From the NCBI RefSeq assembly GCF_021462225.1, contig NC_061794.1, forward strand, positions 16,013,784-16,077,783: a stretch of DNA of 64,000 nt, read 5' to 3'. The stretch's first letter is position 1; every line of letters begins with the position of its first letter. This DNA comes from Girardinichthys multiradiatus. Lineage: Eukaryota > Chordata > Actinopteri > Cyprinodontiformes > Goodeidae. A model generated the notes under the pieces. The model saw only the letters and a list, made by a program, of their open reading frames with translations. It did not search any database and was not told the origin of the DNA. Of this stretch, positions 10,936-23,309 are shown piece after piece. The position numbers and the translations under genes were made by a program.

Positions 10936-13900
10936 TAGACAAATTAATGTGTATTCTTCCAAATAACAACAGCAGCAAAATCTTTATATTTGGCAAGAAA
11001 TGTAGTCTGTAGAATCCAGGCACTAATTACTAAGTTGTCTGTTATTGTAAAAAATATATTTTCCAGACAAACAAACAAGATTGAAAACGTCACCAAAATT
11101 ATAACTTATGCAAGTTTTCCAAGTTTTTACACTGGCCATAATCATCATAACAATTTAATGCAAAAGTAAATCTAAATGAAAATGGACAGAAAGAAAGGAA
11201 TTACTATGATTTTTGTGGATTTAATTTTGAGTGCTAAAATGTTAGCATCACTCCACTGTGGTCAGTTTCATGCAGTTTTGCAAAACTGCCATATCGTCAT
11301 AAAAATGACTCAGAATGCAAACACAGAAAAGCAAGATATTCTTAAGTCAGGTCGATATCCGTTTTTCAGCAGTAAGGGATACGTTTCAGGTTCCACTAAA
11401 AACTGAAAATCTCTCTCCTTTTTCTCACAAAATCTATTTAAGTTCAATTTCTTTTGGTGTCCTCCATAGTCCTCTGCCATTTGAAAAAGTTCTATTTTTT
11501 TCTTATTACACTTTTCATTTTCTAACTTTCTTTTCTTTCGGTCTTGTTCTGATGCTTTCTTTCTTTTTGGTTTAATCTTTTTCTCTCTTGACATTTTCAT
11601 TTCCACTCCTAAAAGAAGAGTGAACATTTACTGACCTTGTGTCTCCTTCTCACAACAGTTATTGCAGACAAAGTCACACTTATAAGAACTGAAATTGAAA
11701 TGGGAAAAAAAAACAAATCTTTACAAACCTTTGCAATTCGGTGATTTTGTGAAACTAGGAGACAATGAATATGTATTTCTTTGCTAAATTCTGGGTTACT
11801 GATCATTTACAGTTTATAACATACAATTAATTTCTTTTTTGGATTTTTAGCTGTTTTAAAACAGTTTACCCAACTAATAGGTTAAAGTGTTTCAAAGGGC
11901 AAACTACTGACTTTGTAGAGACAGGTTAAACTGATCTATACAAGAAACAATAATGAACCGAAAAGTTTGCAAGCACAAATTTAAAAAAATGAAAAGGAAA
12001 AGGGAAAAGTCTCTAGAGTAAATGGGTAATTCTTTTGCTAGTTTTTTGCTGTAATAAAGATTATTCACTTTCAAATTATAAGCAGTGTTGTTTGATTCCA
12101 TTGACACATAACTACTTCCACAGGATTCTGCGAACACAGGTTTAACTGGGATTTTTCAGGTCTTTCTCCTCCAAGATGAATATATTCCTTATTCCACTGC
12201 TGCAATGTACCTTCAGCAACACAAGTCTATTTAGGTTATTGGTGGACCCAAACCAAGCATCTATTTTCTCCTCCTCTTCCATTCCTCCTCTGCCTGCATT
12301 TCTTCCCACTCAATGCTGTTGACAGAATTGCTTTTGTACGGCCCATTTATTTCCATCTGCTACTTCCCCCTGCTTCTTCTCCACCTCATCTCCCATTATT
12401 TTTCTGTCCTTTTCTCCTCTTCACTCCAGTCGTACCAATGTAAATATTCAGCCAGTGTCTAAGTTGCAAATACAGTAAATATTGTTTTGGTCACCCACAA
12501 GGAAAATTATATTTCTATTTCATCAAGTAAAAAATTTAAGGATTACTTTTTAGAAATTTGGATCTTATGAGGTCCATAAAGCTTTTGGAGACTAATGTTT
12601 TGACTTGACAGGAAAAGGTAAGCAATCATGGTTATTTGTAGTCCGAATAGCTAAACAAAAAAACAAAAAACAAAATGAAGGTTCTGGAGTGGCCTAGTTA
12701 GAGTGTGGACCTAAATCAGAAAGGTGGAGGCTTGTAAACAAACTGTTTATCTCAAAGACAGTCCACTGTGGCTGAATTAAAATAATTGTTTAAATAAAAG
12801 TGGACCAAAATTCCTCCACAACAATGTAAAAAACATCGCCAAAAACAGTTGTAAATGCTGATGTTGCAACCAAGAGTGGCAAAAAAACTTATTAACTTGA
12901 GTTGGTAAATAATCGAAAGATGTCTGTGAGGAGGTAAGTACATTTTTAGGACACTTTAAGTATAGCAATAAATTGCAAGATAGGTACCGGTATTGTTCGG
13001 AATTGCTAGGGTTGATTTAGAAGATCAGGGTTCAGATAGTTTGGCTAACAGCTGTGTTTTCTTTCAACCATTTTCAGAGAGGACATTTTAATTTTTAATT
13101 GTAGAACCTAATTATATTCTACTGCCTAACTTTGGAAGCTTGTGTGCGAAGATCTTACCTTACTGAAAGTCCTGGTACTGTTTTCCCTATTGTTTTAGCT
13201 TTGTTTCTGATTCACACCCCTGGTAACCCCTCACGCTCGTCCTCTGATCTCTTTACATCACCAGATCAACAAGCTGGCAGTTTATATGAAAATGTGAGGA
13301 AAGTCCGTAAGCAGGTCCATTTCTTTTTCTATCTTGGTCACACAACTGATGGTCTTGGCAGCTAATGCTCTTTTCGCCTCCGTATTACTCTATCAAATGA
13401 TTCACAACAAAGGCACAACCTGCTGTTACTATGGGTACCAGGTCTACTGGGCATTTGCAAACACACAGCGCAGAGAGGAAGGCAGAGAATGGATGAACAC
13501 AAATTTGACTACATGCATGCTGACTGGGTTGTTGTGCATAATATAGAAGAAGAAAATAAAATAAAACAAAATTGATTCCCATGTAGAAACAGGGCATTGC
13601 AACATCAGCAAACTTCACAAGTATCAACTGCAAAAGCTTGTCACAGAAAATGTTAAACAATTTAAAAACATAGCAATAAATTGGTACTCTCATCAAAACT
13701 AACATTTTGCTTTCTAATTGAACTCGTATCTATTGCTGCATCATCAACAGTTTATGTTATACAAAGAAAAAAAGTTACGTCATTTTAGTAGAATGTAAGG
13801 TAGTACTGCAGTGTGTGCTTAACATTTCTGACATCCAACCACAGTCAAACATTGTTTGTTTTTCTGCTTATATTTTCTAGTTTCTTAGAGTCGTCTCAGT

Positions 13901-14257
13901 ATCCTCAGTCAAGGTGAAAATATTCCAAGCATCTCAACCCAAAAAGAACAGCTTAGTCACTCAAAAATTTGAAATATTTTCTTCGTTAGTACACTGTCTG
14001 GGATTGTTTTACTGTCAACTAGAGGTGCGTCCAATTTTTAACCCCTTAATTCCTAAATCTTTATTCGGAAAAATATTATTTGCGTTTTTGCTGTCAATTA
14101 TTTAATAAATTAATTAGAGGTTGTTTATTTGACTATAGCACCTACGCTTTATTCATATATATAAATGGTAATTAACTACTTTAGGTACATAAAGAATAAA
14201 ACAAATTTTCCATTCTCACCTATGTAGATTGGTTTATTGAAAATAGTGTATTGAAAT
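10936..14257. other. Intronic stretch, no recognised repeat; two weak exon-like segments
   Basis: AT-rich intron sequence. The only things I noted are the exon-like segments at 11310-11608 (minus) and about 13191-13289 (plus); both are discussed as findings and neither is established. Confidence 0.5.
11310..11608 (-). other. Unidentified Lys-rich open segment with a good upstream acceptor
   Basis: On the minus strand, ACTCTTCTTTTAG precedes 11608, and the frame is then open for about 99 codons to a stop at 11310. The product would be Lys/Arg/Glu-rich at first (SREKKIKPKRKKASEQ), then has a less biased part (FQFLVEPETYPLLLK, GYRPDLRISCFSVF). I do not recognise it. No donor is visible, so it could be a terminal exon, a relic, or chance in a T-rich (plus strand) region. 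Confidence 0.2.
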
Positions 14258-14480
14258 TAATTCAATTCAAAAATACTTTATTAACCCCAAAGGGAAATTA
14301 AATGTTGTTGTAGCTCATAATATACAGGTTTCTTCATATTTGCAAATGTGTACAGTATATAAACTTCTGTGAGGACAACACTATCTTCACTAGAACATTG
14401 AGATGCTTCCCCAGTAACAAACCCTGGATCACCAGTGACCTAATGGAACTGGTAAACAAGAAAAAAAAAGAGCCTTCTGG
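14258..14480. mobile_element. Rex1-like LINE fragments, 3' end plus a short piece in the other orientation
   Basis: 14265-14330 (AATTCAATTCAAAAATACTTTATTAACCCCAAAGGGAAATTAAATG and on) is nearly the same as the 3' end of the LINE at 16569, minus orientation. At about 14395-14475 the plus strand encodes CFPSNKPWITSDLMELVNKK, typical of the linker between endonuclease and RT in CR1-group LINEs. The opposite orientations suggest an inverted or twin-primed short insertion. Confidence 0.6.
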
Positions 14481-14668
14481 GAGGGAGAGAGAGAATGATT
14501 GAGTATACAAAGCATCTTAATTTAATCGACTATAGTTATGTATTATGTAAACATCATTAGTATTTTGTTCATCATCCAAATTAATTATTTAATTTAGTGT
14601 TGCATACTTGAAATACATGCACAGGTTTTAAAATTTTGATGATTCCACCAGAAATATATATACATATA

Positions 14669-16306
14669 CAGTACAGACCAAAGGTTTGGACACACCTTCT
14701 CATTTAAAGAGTTTTCTTTATTTTCATGACTATGAATATTGTATCTTCACACTGAAGGCATCAAAACTATGAATTAACACATGTGGAAGTATATACTGAA
14801 CAAAAAAGTGTGAAACAACTGAAAATATGTCTTATATTCTAGGTTCTTCAAAGTAGCCAACTTTTGCTTTGATTACTGCTCCACACACTCTTGACATTCT
14901 GTTGATGAGCTTCAAGAGGTAGTCACCTGAAATGGTTTTCCAACAGTCTTGAAGGAGTTCCCAGAGATGCTTAGCACTGGTTGGCCCTTTTGCCTTCACT
15001 CTGCGGTCCAGCTCACCCCAAACCATCTCGATTGGGTTCAGGTCCGGTAACTGTGGAGGCCAGGTCATCTGGCGCATCACCCCATCACTCTCCTTCTTGG
15101 TCAAATAGGCCTTACACAGCCTGGAGGTGTGTTTGGGGTCATTGTCCTGTTGAAAAATAAATTATGGTCCAACTAAACGCAAACCGGATGGAATAGCATG
15201 CCTCTGCAAGATGCTGTGGTAGCCATGCTGGTTCAGTATGCCTTCAACCTTCAATTTTGAATAAATCCCCAACAGTGTCACCAGCAAAGCACCCCCACAC
15301 CATCACACCTCCTCCTCCATGCTTCACGGTGGGAACCAGGCATGTAGAGTCCATCCGTTCACCTCTTCTGCGCCGCACAAAGACACGGTGGTTGGAACCA
15401 AAGATCTCAAACTTGGACTCATCAGACCAAAGCACAGATTTCCACTGGTCTAATGTCCATTCCTTGTGTTCTTTAGCCCAAACAAGTCTCTTCTGCTTGT
15501 TGCCTGTCCTCAGCAGTGGTTTCCTAGCAGCTATTTTACCATGAAGGCCTGATTCACACAGTCTCCTCTTAACAGTTGTTCTAGAGATGTGTCTGCTGCT
15601 AGAACTCTGTGTGGCATTGACCTGTTCTCTAATCTGAGCTGCTGTTAACCTGTGATTTCTGAGGCTGGTGACTCAGATAAACTTATCGTCTGCAGCAGAG
15701 GTGACTCGTGGTCTTCCTTTCCTGGGGCGGTCCTCATGTGAGTCAGTTTCTTTGTAGCGCTTGATGGTTTTTGCGACTGCACTTGGGGACACTTTCAAAG
15801 TTTTCCAAATTGTTCGGACTGACTGACCTTCATTTCTTAAAGTAATGATGGCCACTCGTTTTTCTTTACTTAGCTGCTTTTTTCTTGCCATAATACAAAT
15901 TCTAACAGTCTATTCAGTAGGACTATCAGCTGTGTACTGTATCCACCTCCTGCACAACACAACTGATGGTCCCAACCCCAATTATAAGGCTTGAAATCCC
16001 ACTTATTAAACCTGACAGGGCACACCTGTGAAGTGAAAACCATTTCAGGTGACTACCTCTTGAAGCTCATCAACAGAATACCAAGAGTGTGTGGAGCAGT
16101 AATCAAAGCAAAAGGTGGCTACTTTGAAGAACCTAGAATATAAGACATATTTTCAGTGGTTTCACACTTTTTTGTTCAGTATATAATTCCACATGTGTTA
16201 ATTCATAGTTTTGATGCCTTCAGTGTGAAGCTACAATATTCATAGTCATGAAAATAAAGAAAACTCTTTGAATAAGAAGGTGTGTCCAACCTTTTGGTCT
16301 GTACTG
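14669..16306 (-). mobile_element. Tc1-like DNA transposon, full length but decayed
   Basis: Bounded by TA at 14667-14668 and 16307-16308. The ends CAGTACAGACCAAAGGTTTGGACACACC (left) and its near reverse complement (right) belong to inverted repeats of roughly 200 bp or more that extend to GGTTCTTCAAAGTAGCCA. Length is 1,638 bp. The transposase is on the minus strand and broken. Confidence 0.9.
14832..15891 (-). pseudogene. Tc1-like transposase, broken
   Basis: The start ATG is at 15891-15889. The first piece (15891-15673) carries the paired-type HTH region (KEKRVAIITLRNEGQSVRTI). A second piece (15435-15244) has the first catalytic Asp in WSDESKF and the conserved KHGGGGVMVWGCF. The last piece, which ends at 14832, has the terminal catalytic Glu in LPDLNPIEMVWGELDRR. 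Stops and frameshifts separate the three. Confidence 0.88.

Positions 16307-16333
<27 letters not shown>
16307..16333. repeat. (TA)n microsatellite abutting the Tc1 end
   Basis: About 13 TA units starting at the target TA of the transposon, which may have expanded from it. Confidence 0.85.
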
Positions 16334-16337
<4 letters not shown>

Positions 16338-16568
16338 TTTATTTTTTTGACTCAAGCATGGCAAACCAAAAACAACAAATAACTTTAAAGATTTTTGTCA
16401 TGTTGGATATTCTGAGATATGAAAAGTAGAAGACACCAGTGAGCTGATAAAAAAAAAAAATGTTTTATCAAACAACAACCAACCACATCCTTTTTCCGGT
16501 ATAGAACCATGCCCTTAAACCTACTGCAGCTGACTGTCATTTTGGCTGCTTTACACTCAGCCACGAAT

Positions 16569-18170
16569 ACAATTCAATTCAATTCAAAAATACTTTATTA
16601 ATCCCAAAGGGAAATTAAATGTTGTTATAGCTCATATTATGTAGGTTTCCTCAAAGAGTCGTTGTAGATGCTGATGGCTGTGGGCAGGAAGGATCTCCTG
16701 TAGCGCTCCGTCTTACAGCAGATCTGAAGAAGCCTCTGACTGAAGACACTCTGTTGCTGTAGGACAGTCTCATGAAGAGGATGCTCAGAGTTCTCCATAA
16801 TGTTCTTCATTTTATGAAGAATCCGTCTTTCCACAATGATCTCCAGAGGTTCCAGAGGAGTCCTCAGAACAGAGCCAGCCTTCTTTATCAGCTTGTTGAA
16901 TTTTTAAGTCCCTGGTTCTGATGCTGCTTCCCCAGGAGATGATGGTAGAAGAGATCACACTTTCCACAACAGACTTATAGAAGATATGCAGCATCTTGCT
17001 GCAAACACCAAAGGACCTAAGCTTCCTCAAGAAGTACAGTCTGCTCTGTCCCTTCTTGTAGACGGCTTCACAGTTGCATCTCCACTCTAGTCTGTTGTCC
17101 AGGTGAACACCGAGGTATTTATACTCCTCCACCACCTCCACTTCTTCTCCCATGATAGAAATAGTGTTTGACTTATTCCTGTTTCTCTTAAAATCTACAA
17201 TCATCTCCTTTGTTTTAGTCACGTTCAAAATGAGATGATTGTTTCCACATCATGCCACAAAGCGGTCCACCACCTTCCTGTACTCAGCTTCTTGTCCATC
17301 TCTGATCCACCCCACGACTGCAGAATCATCCGAGTATTTCTGCAGATGACAGGAGTCTGTCTTGTACTGGAAGTCTGAGGTGTACAGAGTGAAAAGGAAT
17401 GGTGAGAGTACAGTCCCCTGTGGTGCTCCTGTGCTGCTGACTACCTGGTTAGACTCACAACCCTTCAGTCTCACAAACTGTGGTCTGTTTGTCAGGTAGT
17501 CTTTGATCCAGGAGATTGTTGAGGCCTCCACCTGAGTCTTCTGGAGTTTCTGACAAAGCAAATCAGGTTGGATTGTATTAAATGCACTGGAGAAATCAAA
17601 GAACATGATCCTCACAGTGCTGCTGGCTTTGTACAGATGACAGTGGGTTTGTTGAAGCAGGTGTATGATGGCATCTTCAACTCCAACTCCACAGTGATAA
17701 GCAAACTGAAGGGGGTCCTGATGGTTTACTGTTTGCTTACTCAGATGGGCCAACAGGAGTCTCTCTAGGACCTTCATGATATGGGATGTCAGGGCAACAG
17801 GTCTATAGTCATTGATGACTGATGGGTGAGTTTTCTTTGGTACCGGAACAAGACAGGAGGTCTTCCACAACACCGGAACCTTCTTCTGGGCCAGGCTAAG
17901 GTTGAAGAGGTGCTGCAGAATCCCACAGAGCTGCTCTGCACAGGCCTTCAGGACTCTAGGGCTGACATGATCTGGACCTGCAGCCTTATTCCTATTCAGT
18001 CTCTCCAGTTGTCTCTTCACCTGACTTCTTGAGACACACAGGTGGAAGGGGGAAGCAAAGGAAGCATCAGCATCTTCTGATATGGTTGATGGCAAACATG
18101 TAGAAGGGTCTAGGGCTGAGGTGGAAGATAAAATAGCTCCACTACACCCTGAAGGTCAGGGCCTGAAGAA
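16569..18170 (-). mobile_element. Rex1-like (CR1 group) LINE, 5'-truncated, minus strand
   Basis: RT is encoded from 18095 down: NRNKAAGPDHVSPRVLKAC, motif A FFDFSSAFNTIQ, GAPQGTVLSPFLFTLYTSDF and the catalytic YSDD. The frame is closed by a TGA where related copies have Trp (17250-17252), resumes in the same frame (17228, NVTKTKEMIVDFKR, YKYLGVHLD), then shifts near 16905; the last 65 codons are in another frame (16834-16637). The 3' end is repeated AATTC (16569-16585). The minus strand is the sense strand of bsn. Clade assignment is from the RT and AATTC tail and is probable rather than certain. Confidence 0.85.
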
Positions 18171-18922
18171 GCCAACAGAACCATATATTCAAAATAATCA
18201 ATAAATAGAAAATCTGATGAGAACCCTCTCTCTTATCCTCTCTAATAAAGAGCTAGCGAACAAGAAGTCCTTATCAGTGAAATCCATCTAAAGTTTGTTG
18301 AAGTTGCCCCATTCTGGCAAATTTGTAGTGACTTTATAAACGTTATAAAATGTAATCACTGTGACAGAGTCATTAGTTTTAATTTTATTGCCGGAAAGCA
18401 AGGGTGCTTTTCCACACTCTGTGGCTTAATAACGTGACTGTCAACAGTTCTGCAGTAGAAGGGGCCTGCTCAACATCTGACCCTCTTTTAGGCCTAAAAG
18501 TGGAAATTCACACATCAAATGGCCAGGACAACATAGAAGGTCCCAATTCACCTTTTAACCTGTTAAGCCCTTAGGGGTTTTTAGAGCCATTTCCGCCTGA
18601 AATTACATACCTTAAATAAACCACGTATAGCTCCACAGTTATAAGGCCTACATGCAAACTTTTGGTACCTGTGTAAAGGTAAGACATAAACAAATATTTT
18701 TCCAGTGGAACCACTATTGTAACTGTTACTATGTCTGATTTATTTGTGATTAAACCAAGAAAAAAGAAACATTTTTGAGCCTCGCCAAAAGTTTTTTTCT
18801 AAATGAACATTACAAAACACTATGGAAATCCTTTGGAATTCCTAGAAGGAACCCCCAGGTTGCATTCATCCACATCTTCACAATAACTGCAGCAAATTTG
18901 GACTAAATAAGTTGAAGCATAT
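18171..18922. other. Intronic, no recognised feature
   Basis: AT-rich sequence with no gene or repeat that I can identify. Confidence 0.5.
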
Positions 18923-19160
18923 ACAGTGCCTTGCGAAAGTACTCCGCCCCCTTGAACTGGTCAACCTCTTGCCACATTTCAGGCTTCAAACATAAAGATA
19001 TAAAATTCAATTTTTTTGTGAAGAATTAACAACAAGTGTGACACAATCGTGAAGTGGAATGAAATTTATTGGATGTGTCAAACTTTTTTAACAAATAAAA
19101 AACAGAAAAGTGGGGCATACAATATTATTCGGCCCCTTTACTTTCAATTTCACAGAATAA
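18923..19160 (+). mobile_element. Terminal fragment of a Tc1-like transposon
   Basis: Starts CAGTGCCTTGCGAAAGTACTCCGCCCCCTTGAACTGG, the terminus of a very common fish Tc1-like family, and runs through GGGGCATACAATATTATTCGGCCCC. Only this end is present; no transposase. Confidence 0.75.
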
Positions 19161-22100
19161 AGCCTCCTCTTGTGGTATATTTAAGAAAAAACGCAACGGG
19201 CTTCAGAGGTTTAATTTTCACACACCAGTTTGCTTCTGTTTCATCCACGCAAGATTTTGCATATCCGTGTCCAGCCTGTATGTTTGAAACCAGTTAATCT
19301 ATTCAAAATTTAACAGAAATGGCCACTGCAACCGACAGTGCCCTAATTTCAATAAAACTTACATAAATTATGCTCAGAAAACAGAAGAACTATAGGTGCA
19401 AAAATATGTGAATTCAGAGAGAACTATGAAATGCTTCACAGTGTTTCACAGTTTTTTAGTAGCTGGAGCTCTCGATGCTGAGAGCTTGTTTAAATCAAAC
19501 ACAGACTGCAGTACACAACGGCACACAGACTGTAAGTAACACAAGCAAAAAAGAGGGAGCTGGTGCATAAATTGGATTTCTAAGATTGAATCAATGGGAT
19601 TCTGAGAAAAATCTTTTGACTGAGTGACTGTTAGTTATAAAACCCATAAACCTGCTAGTTAACAAACCTACAAAGAAGTTATTCTCCAGTCTGAAGGTGG
19701 CTGTTTGGATACAAATTATTCAGCTTATCGAGTAACTGACCAGCCAGCTAAATAAGTATCCTGCTAATTTATTAACTTGCTTGCTCAATTACAAATAAGG
19801 CAGTAACTACAGCTCTATAAGGGTGAAGTAGCTACATTACACCTGATGTGTCTCATTAAAAAATGAACTATTTCAACCAGAGAACCTGCTGGGTAACTGG
19901 ACAAAAGTCTGGGGAGCAAGGTTGACTAACGTTTTACGATTGCTCCTTTTATTGGCTCTGAAATAAAAACAATTGAATTTTGCCAAATGGAGGCTAGTGC
20001 TGAATTGATTAAAAAGAAAACACGAGGAGATGCAGTAGAGCTGAGATGAGAAAAGAAAGGCTTAGGAGATTTAACAAGACGTTTGATGGCCTAATCCACA
20101 CTTGGAAACCAGTCTCAAAAGAACAAATCTCCCTCTTCATATATTCAATATTTCTACATTTGTAAATACCCACACATGAAAACTGATCATGTTTTATTCC
20201 TACTTCTTGCTTTCCATGCTCATTATACAATCATATACAACAACATAGCAGTAATTTTTTTTGTAACTGTTTATACTTATAAACTATTTCAAATGTCTTG
20301 AAATTGACTTTCTCCCAATAAACTGATTAGTGACAAAGAGGCAAATAACAGTTATTAGTTATTAGTGAGTATAAAACGCCAAAAACTATAGTGCTATATG
20401 TCAGAAGCACTGCACCACTTCGGTTATTACAATTAACACACATAGGGAGTACCATCATTATTAGACACGCATTTTTACCATGTGCATTATGTGTTTTGAG
20501 CTGACAAGGAAAAAAACAACATTGATATTTTAGGTGTACAAAGGGAACGATGGAGGAAAGGATCTTGACACAGTTTTTTGGTTTTTACAGCAAAATTTCT
20601 ATGGATCATCAGCATAAAGGTAGCATCAGATGTCATGAAAGTAGTTCAATAAATGTCCAAAACGATGTCTGCACGATAAACAACCTGCCCCTATGACCTT
20701 ACCTTTTAGATTCAAATATTTTGTCTGGTCATGTGACCCAAATATGTCATGTACAGATTTTTTTTAGGAACAGCAGCAACATAGGATTTTTAATATAAAT
20801 TAATAATAAAATTTTGTGACCTAAGCTAAGCCCCAAGACTCTTTTAAAACATGTGTCTAACAATTCTGTGCAACTTCAAATATCCAAATTCACTTTACAA
20901 CAGATAGCCTCACATAGGTCAGTGTGTTACAATAAACTTTTATTCATTTGTCTGATTTTGAAAGGAGACAAAAAAAAATTTGAAAAGTTCCACAAGTAAA
21001 CGTTTTAGAATCTACGGTTCTAAAATTTCTTCCTTTCTTTAATCAACATTCTTGTTAGGAGTCCGATACCTCAGGGAAAAAAAAAACTAAACAAGTGCAT
21101 GGGGAAGTCAAAGTAAGGTAGAATTAGAACAGAAGAGGGAAACAACTTCATATTTTTTCAGTATTTCAGAATAAATACATTTGCATAAGGTGAGTCCTAA
21201 GCTGCAGACAGTTGTATCATCATAATTAAAACACAAACAGTTTTAACAGCTGAAAACAAATTAAAAAGGGCAACTCAAAGACACATATTAAATAATAATA
21301 ATGGATCTCATTGATTTATTAATTTATTAATTTTGTTATTAAATAATTAACTTATTCATTCATTCATTCATCCATCCATCCCATGTTGAAAAACAACTGT
21401 TGTTCTTTCTTTGATCTCGCTTATTTTTTGGCTTACCTCTCTGTCGCCATGATCTTTGTTTACAGTGCAACTTGTTTAGTCCTAAATAAGACTTCATAAG
21501 TACTCTCCTTAAAACAACTAACAAACAGGCCCAACCAAAACAAAGCCAGCATTGTGTTGGGTGTGAACAAGAAAATGGAAAGAGCTAAATAATTCCACTA
21601 ATAAGAGACTGAGTGGGAAATTACCAAAGGTTTGATTCAATGTACAAGAGACAGGCTGAAGCTGAATTATGGTCACACAACCAACTTTGACTAAACCCTG
21701 CACGTTTAAGTAAACCTTTGTGGAACGGTAAAAAAAATCTGAGGAAAATAGGTTTCAGAAACATTTTCTTTAAGTTGGATTTATCTCTTAAATGTTGAAT
21801 AATTCTGAGAATTAATAGATACAAATGTAAATCACTATTAAGAAAATGGCAATTAGCAGCGGACCGATTTCTTCCCTCATATCTCAGCAACAGTCACAGA
21901 CCAGCATACTGTATTAACAAGCTTTATGAAATAAAACCTAGTTTCCTGCAAGAAAAAATATTGGCACAATTTAATTTGGAGCAAATTTTTAGATCCCTAA
22001 CAAGATTCAAACATTTGAATTTCAGCAAGTTAGACATTTTACAGCATCTAACATCCTTCCCGCTTTTAAATATAATTTCCCTCAACCAGCTGTCTTTTTT

Positions 22101-23309
22101 TCTCCACCAGCAGCAGCAACAGCAGCAGGCTATTTCATGCTGCGTGTGTAATAAAGGGATTAATTTGTGCTTCTCGAGCTCCAAATGGCCAGTAAATGGG
22201 GCAGAAGGTTATAAAATAGAGAACACCTTAGTAGCAACTATTTCTATTTACTGACATAAATTGATCCAAATGAGGCAAGACAAGCTGTTGCTACTCCAAG
22301 GCATGCATCTTTTATATGATTTGGCCCAGAGTCCTTTTATTGTTAGTGTCTTTTTTAACAGGTTTCCCTCTTGCAGTTGGTGGATCTGTGTGTAAAATTA
22401 GCAAATGATCCATGATCAATCATGGAAGATAGGTTTTAATAGCTGAACATTGCAATTTGAACGGTTTCCACATTTTTATTGCCCTCAGAGGTCACACTTT
22501 GACTCTATTTTTATGTTTGAAATGTGAATGACTGCAGATTCACTCAGTTCAATATTACCATGACGTATTAAGAAGAATTTTTCTTGACATTTTTGAATCA
22601 GCGAATTTAGCTTTTGCTCAAATACCTCAAAAACTCAATCTCATCATTCAGTGCAGGAAAAGCTAAACTTTTACTTGCTGCAAAAGATCAACTGGTTTGC
22701 ACATACATGTTCACCATCACGTGTTTGCACAACCATTTTAAAAAACACAAAGCTTACTTCAAAAGACACACGAAGTGTTGAAAGGCTCTATAAACAGTTT
22801 TGGTTTACAGTTTTATCTTCACATTCAGTAAAGGTTTAAAAAATGTACACCCTGCCTTTAAGTTGTAGGCCTTTAAGTTGTAGAGCATAGGTGTCATCAT
22901 CCTGCAACTTCTAGACGTGTCCTGCTTCAACACGCCTAATCAAAAAGTTGAAATACCTACTTGGCAGGTCCTTTTCTACAATCCACCAGCCTGCCATCAT
23001 TGGACTTTCACAATCCTACACTTGGGCTTTACATTTTTGTTTTATCATTATTAAATAAATATTGCAGTCTGTGATGTGTGGTTTTGCATACAGGAGATTA
23101 AATGTAATCATTTCTGAAAAGTGTAAAGACCAGATCATTCATATGTTAAAACCCTAAAAATGAGAAAGGGATGCAACATCTTTTTACCATAACTTAAACA
23201 AGTAGCTGTTGGTCTGAAAACTGTAGCTTACAACCATGAAGCAACAACATCATACTTTTACTGTGGAACTTATCATTTCAGTATATAAAAAACACATCCA
23301 CTCTGTCAA
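19161..23309. other. Intronic, mostly featureless; short repeats
   Basis: Contains a short imperfect (CAG)n at about 22108-22128, an (ATTC/ATCC)n stretch at about 21356-21380, and at 22858-23010 a possible MITE-like repeat (two copies of CTTTAAGTTGTAG close together, then CTGCTTCAACACGCCTAATCAAA). No gene seen. Confidence 0.45.
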
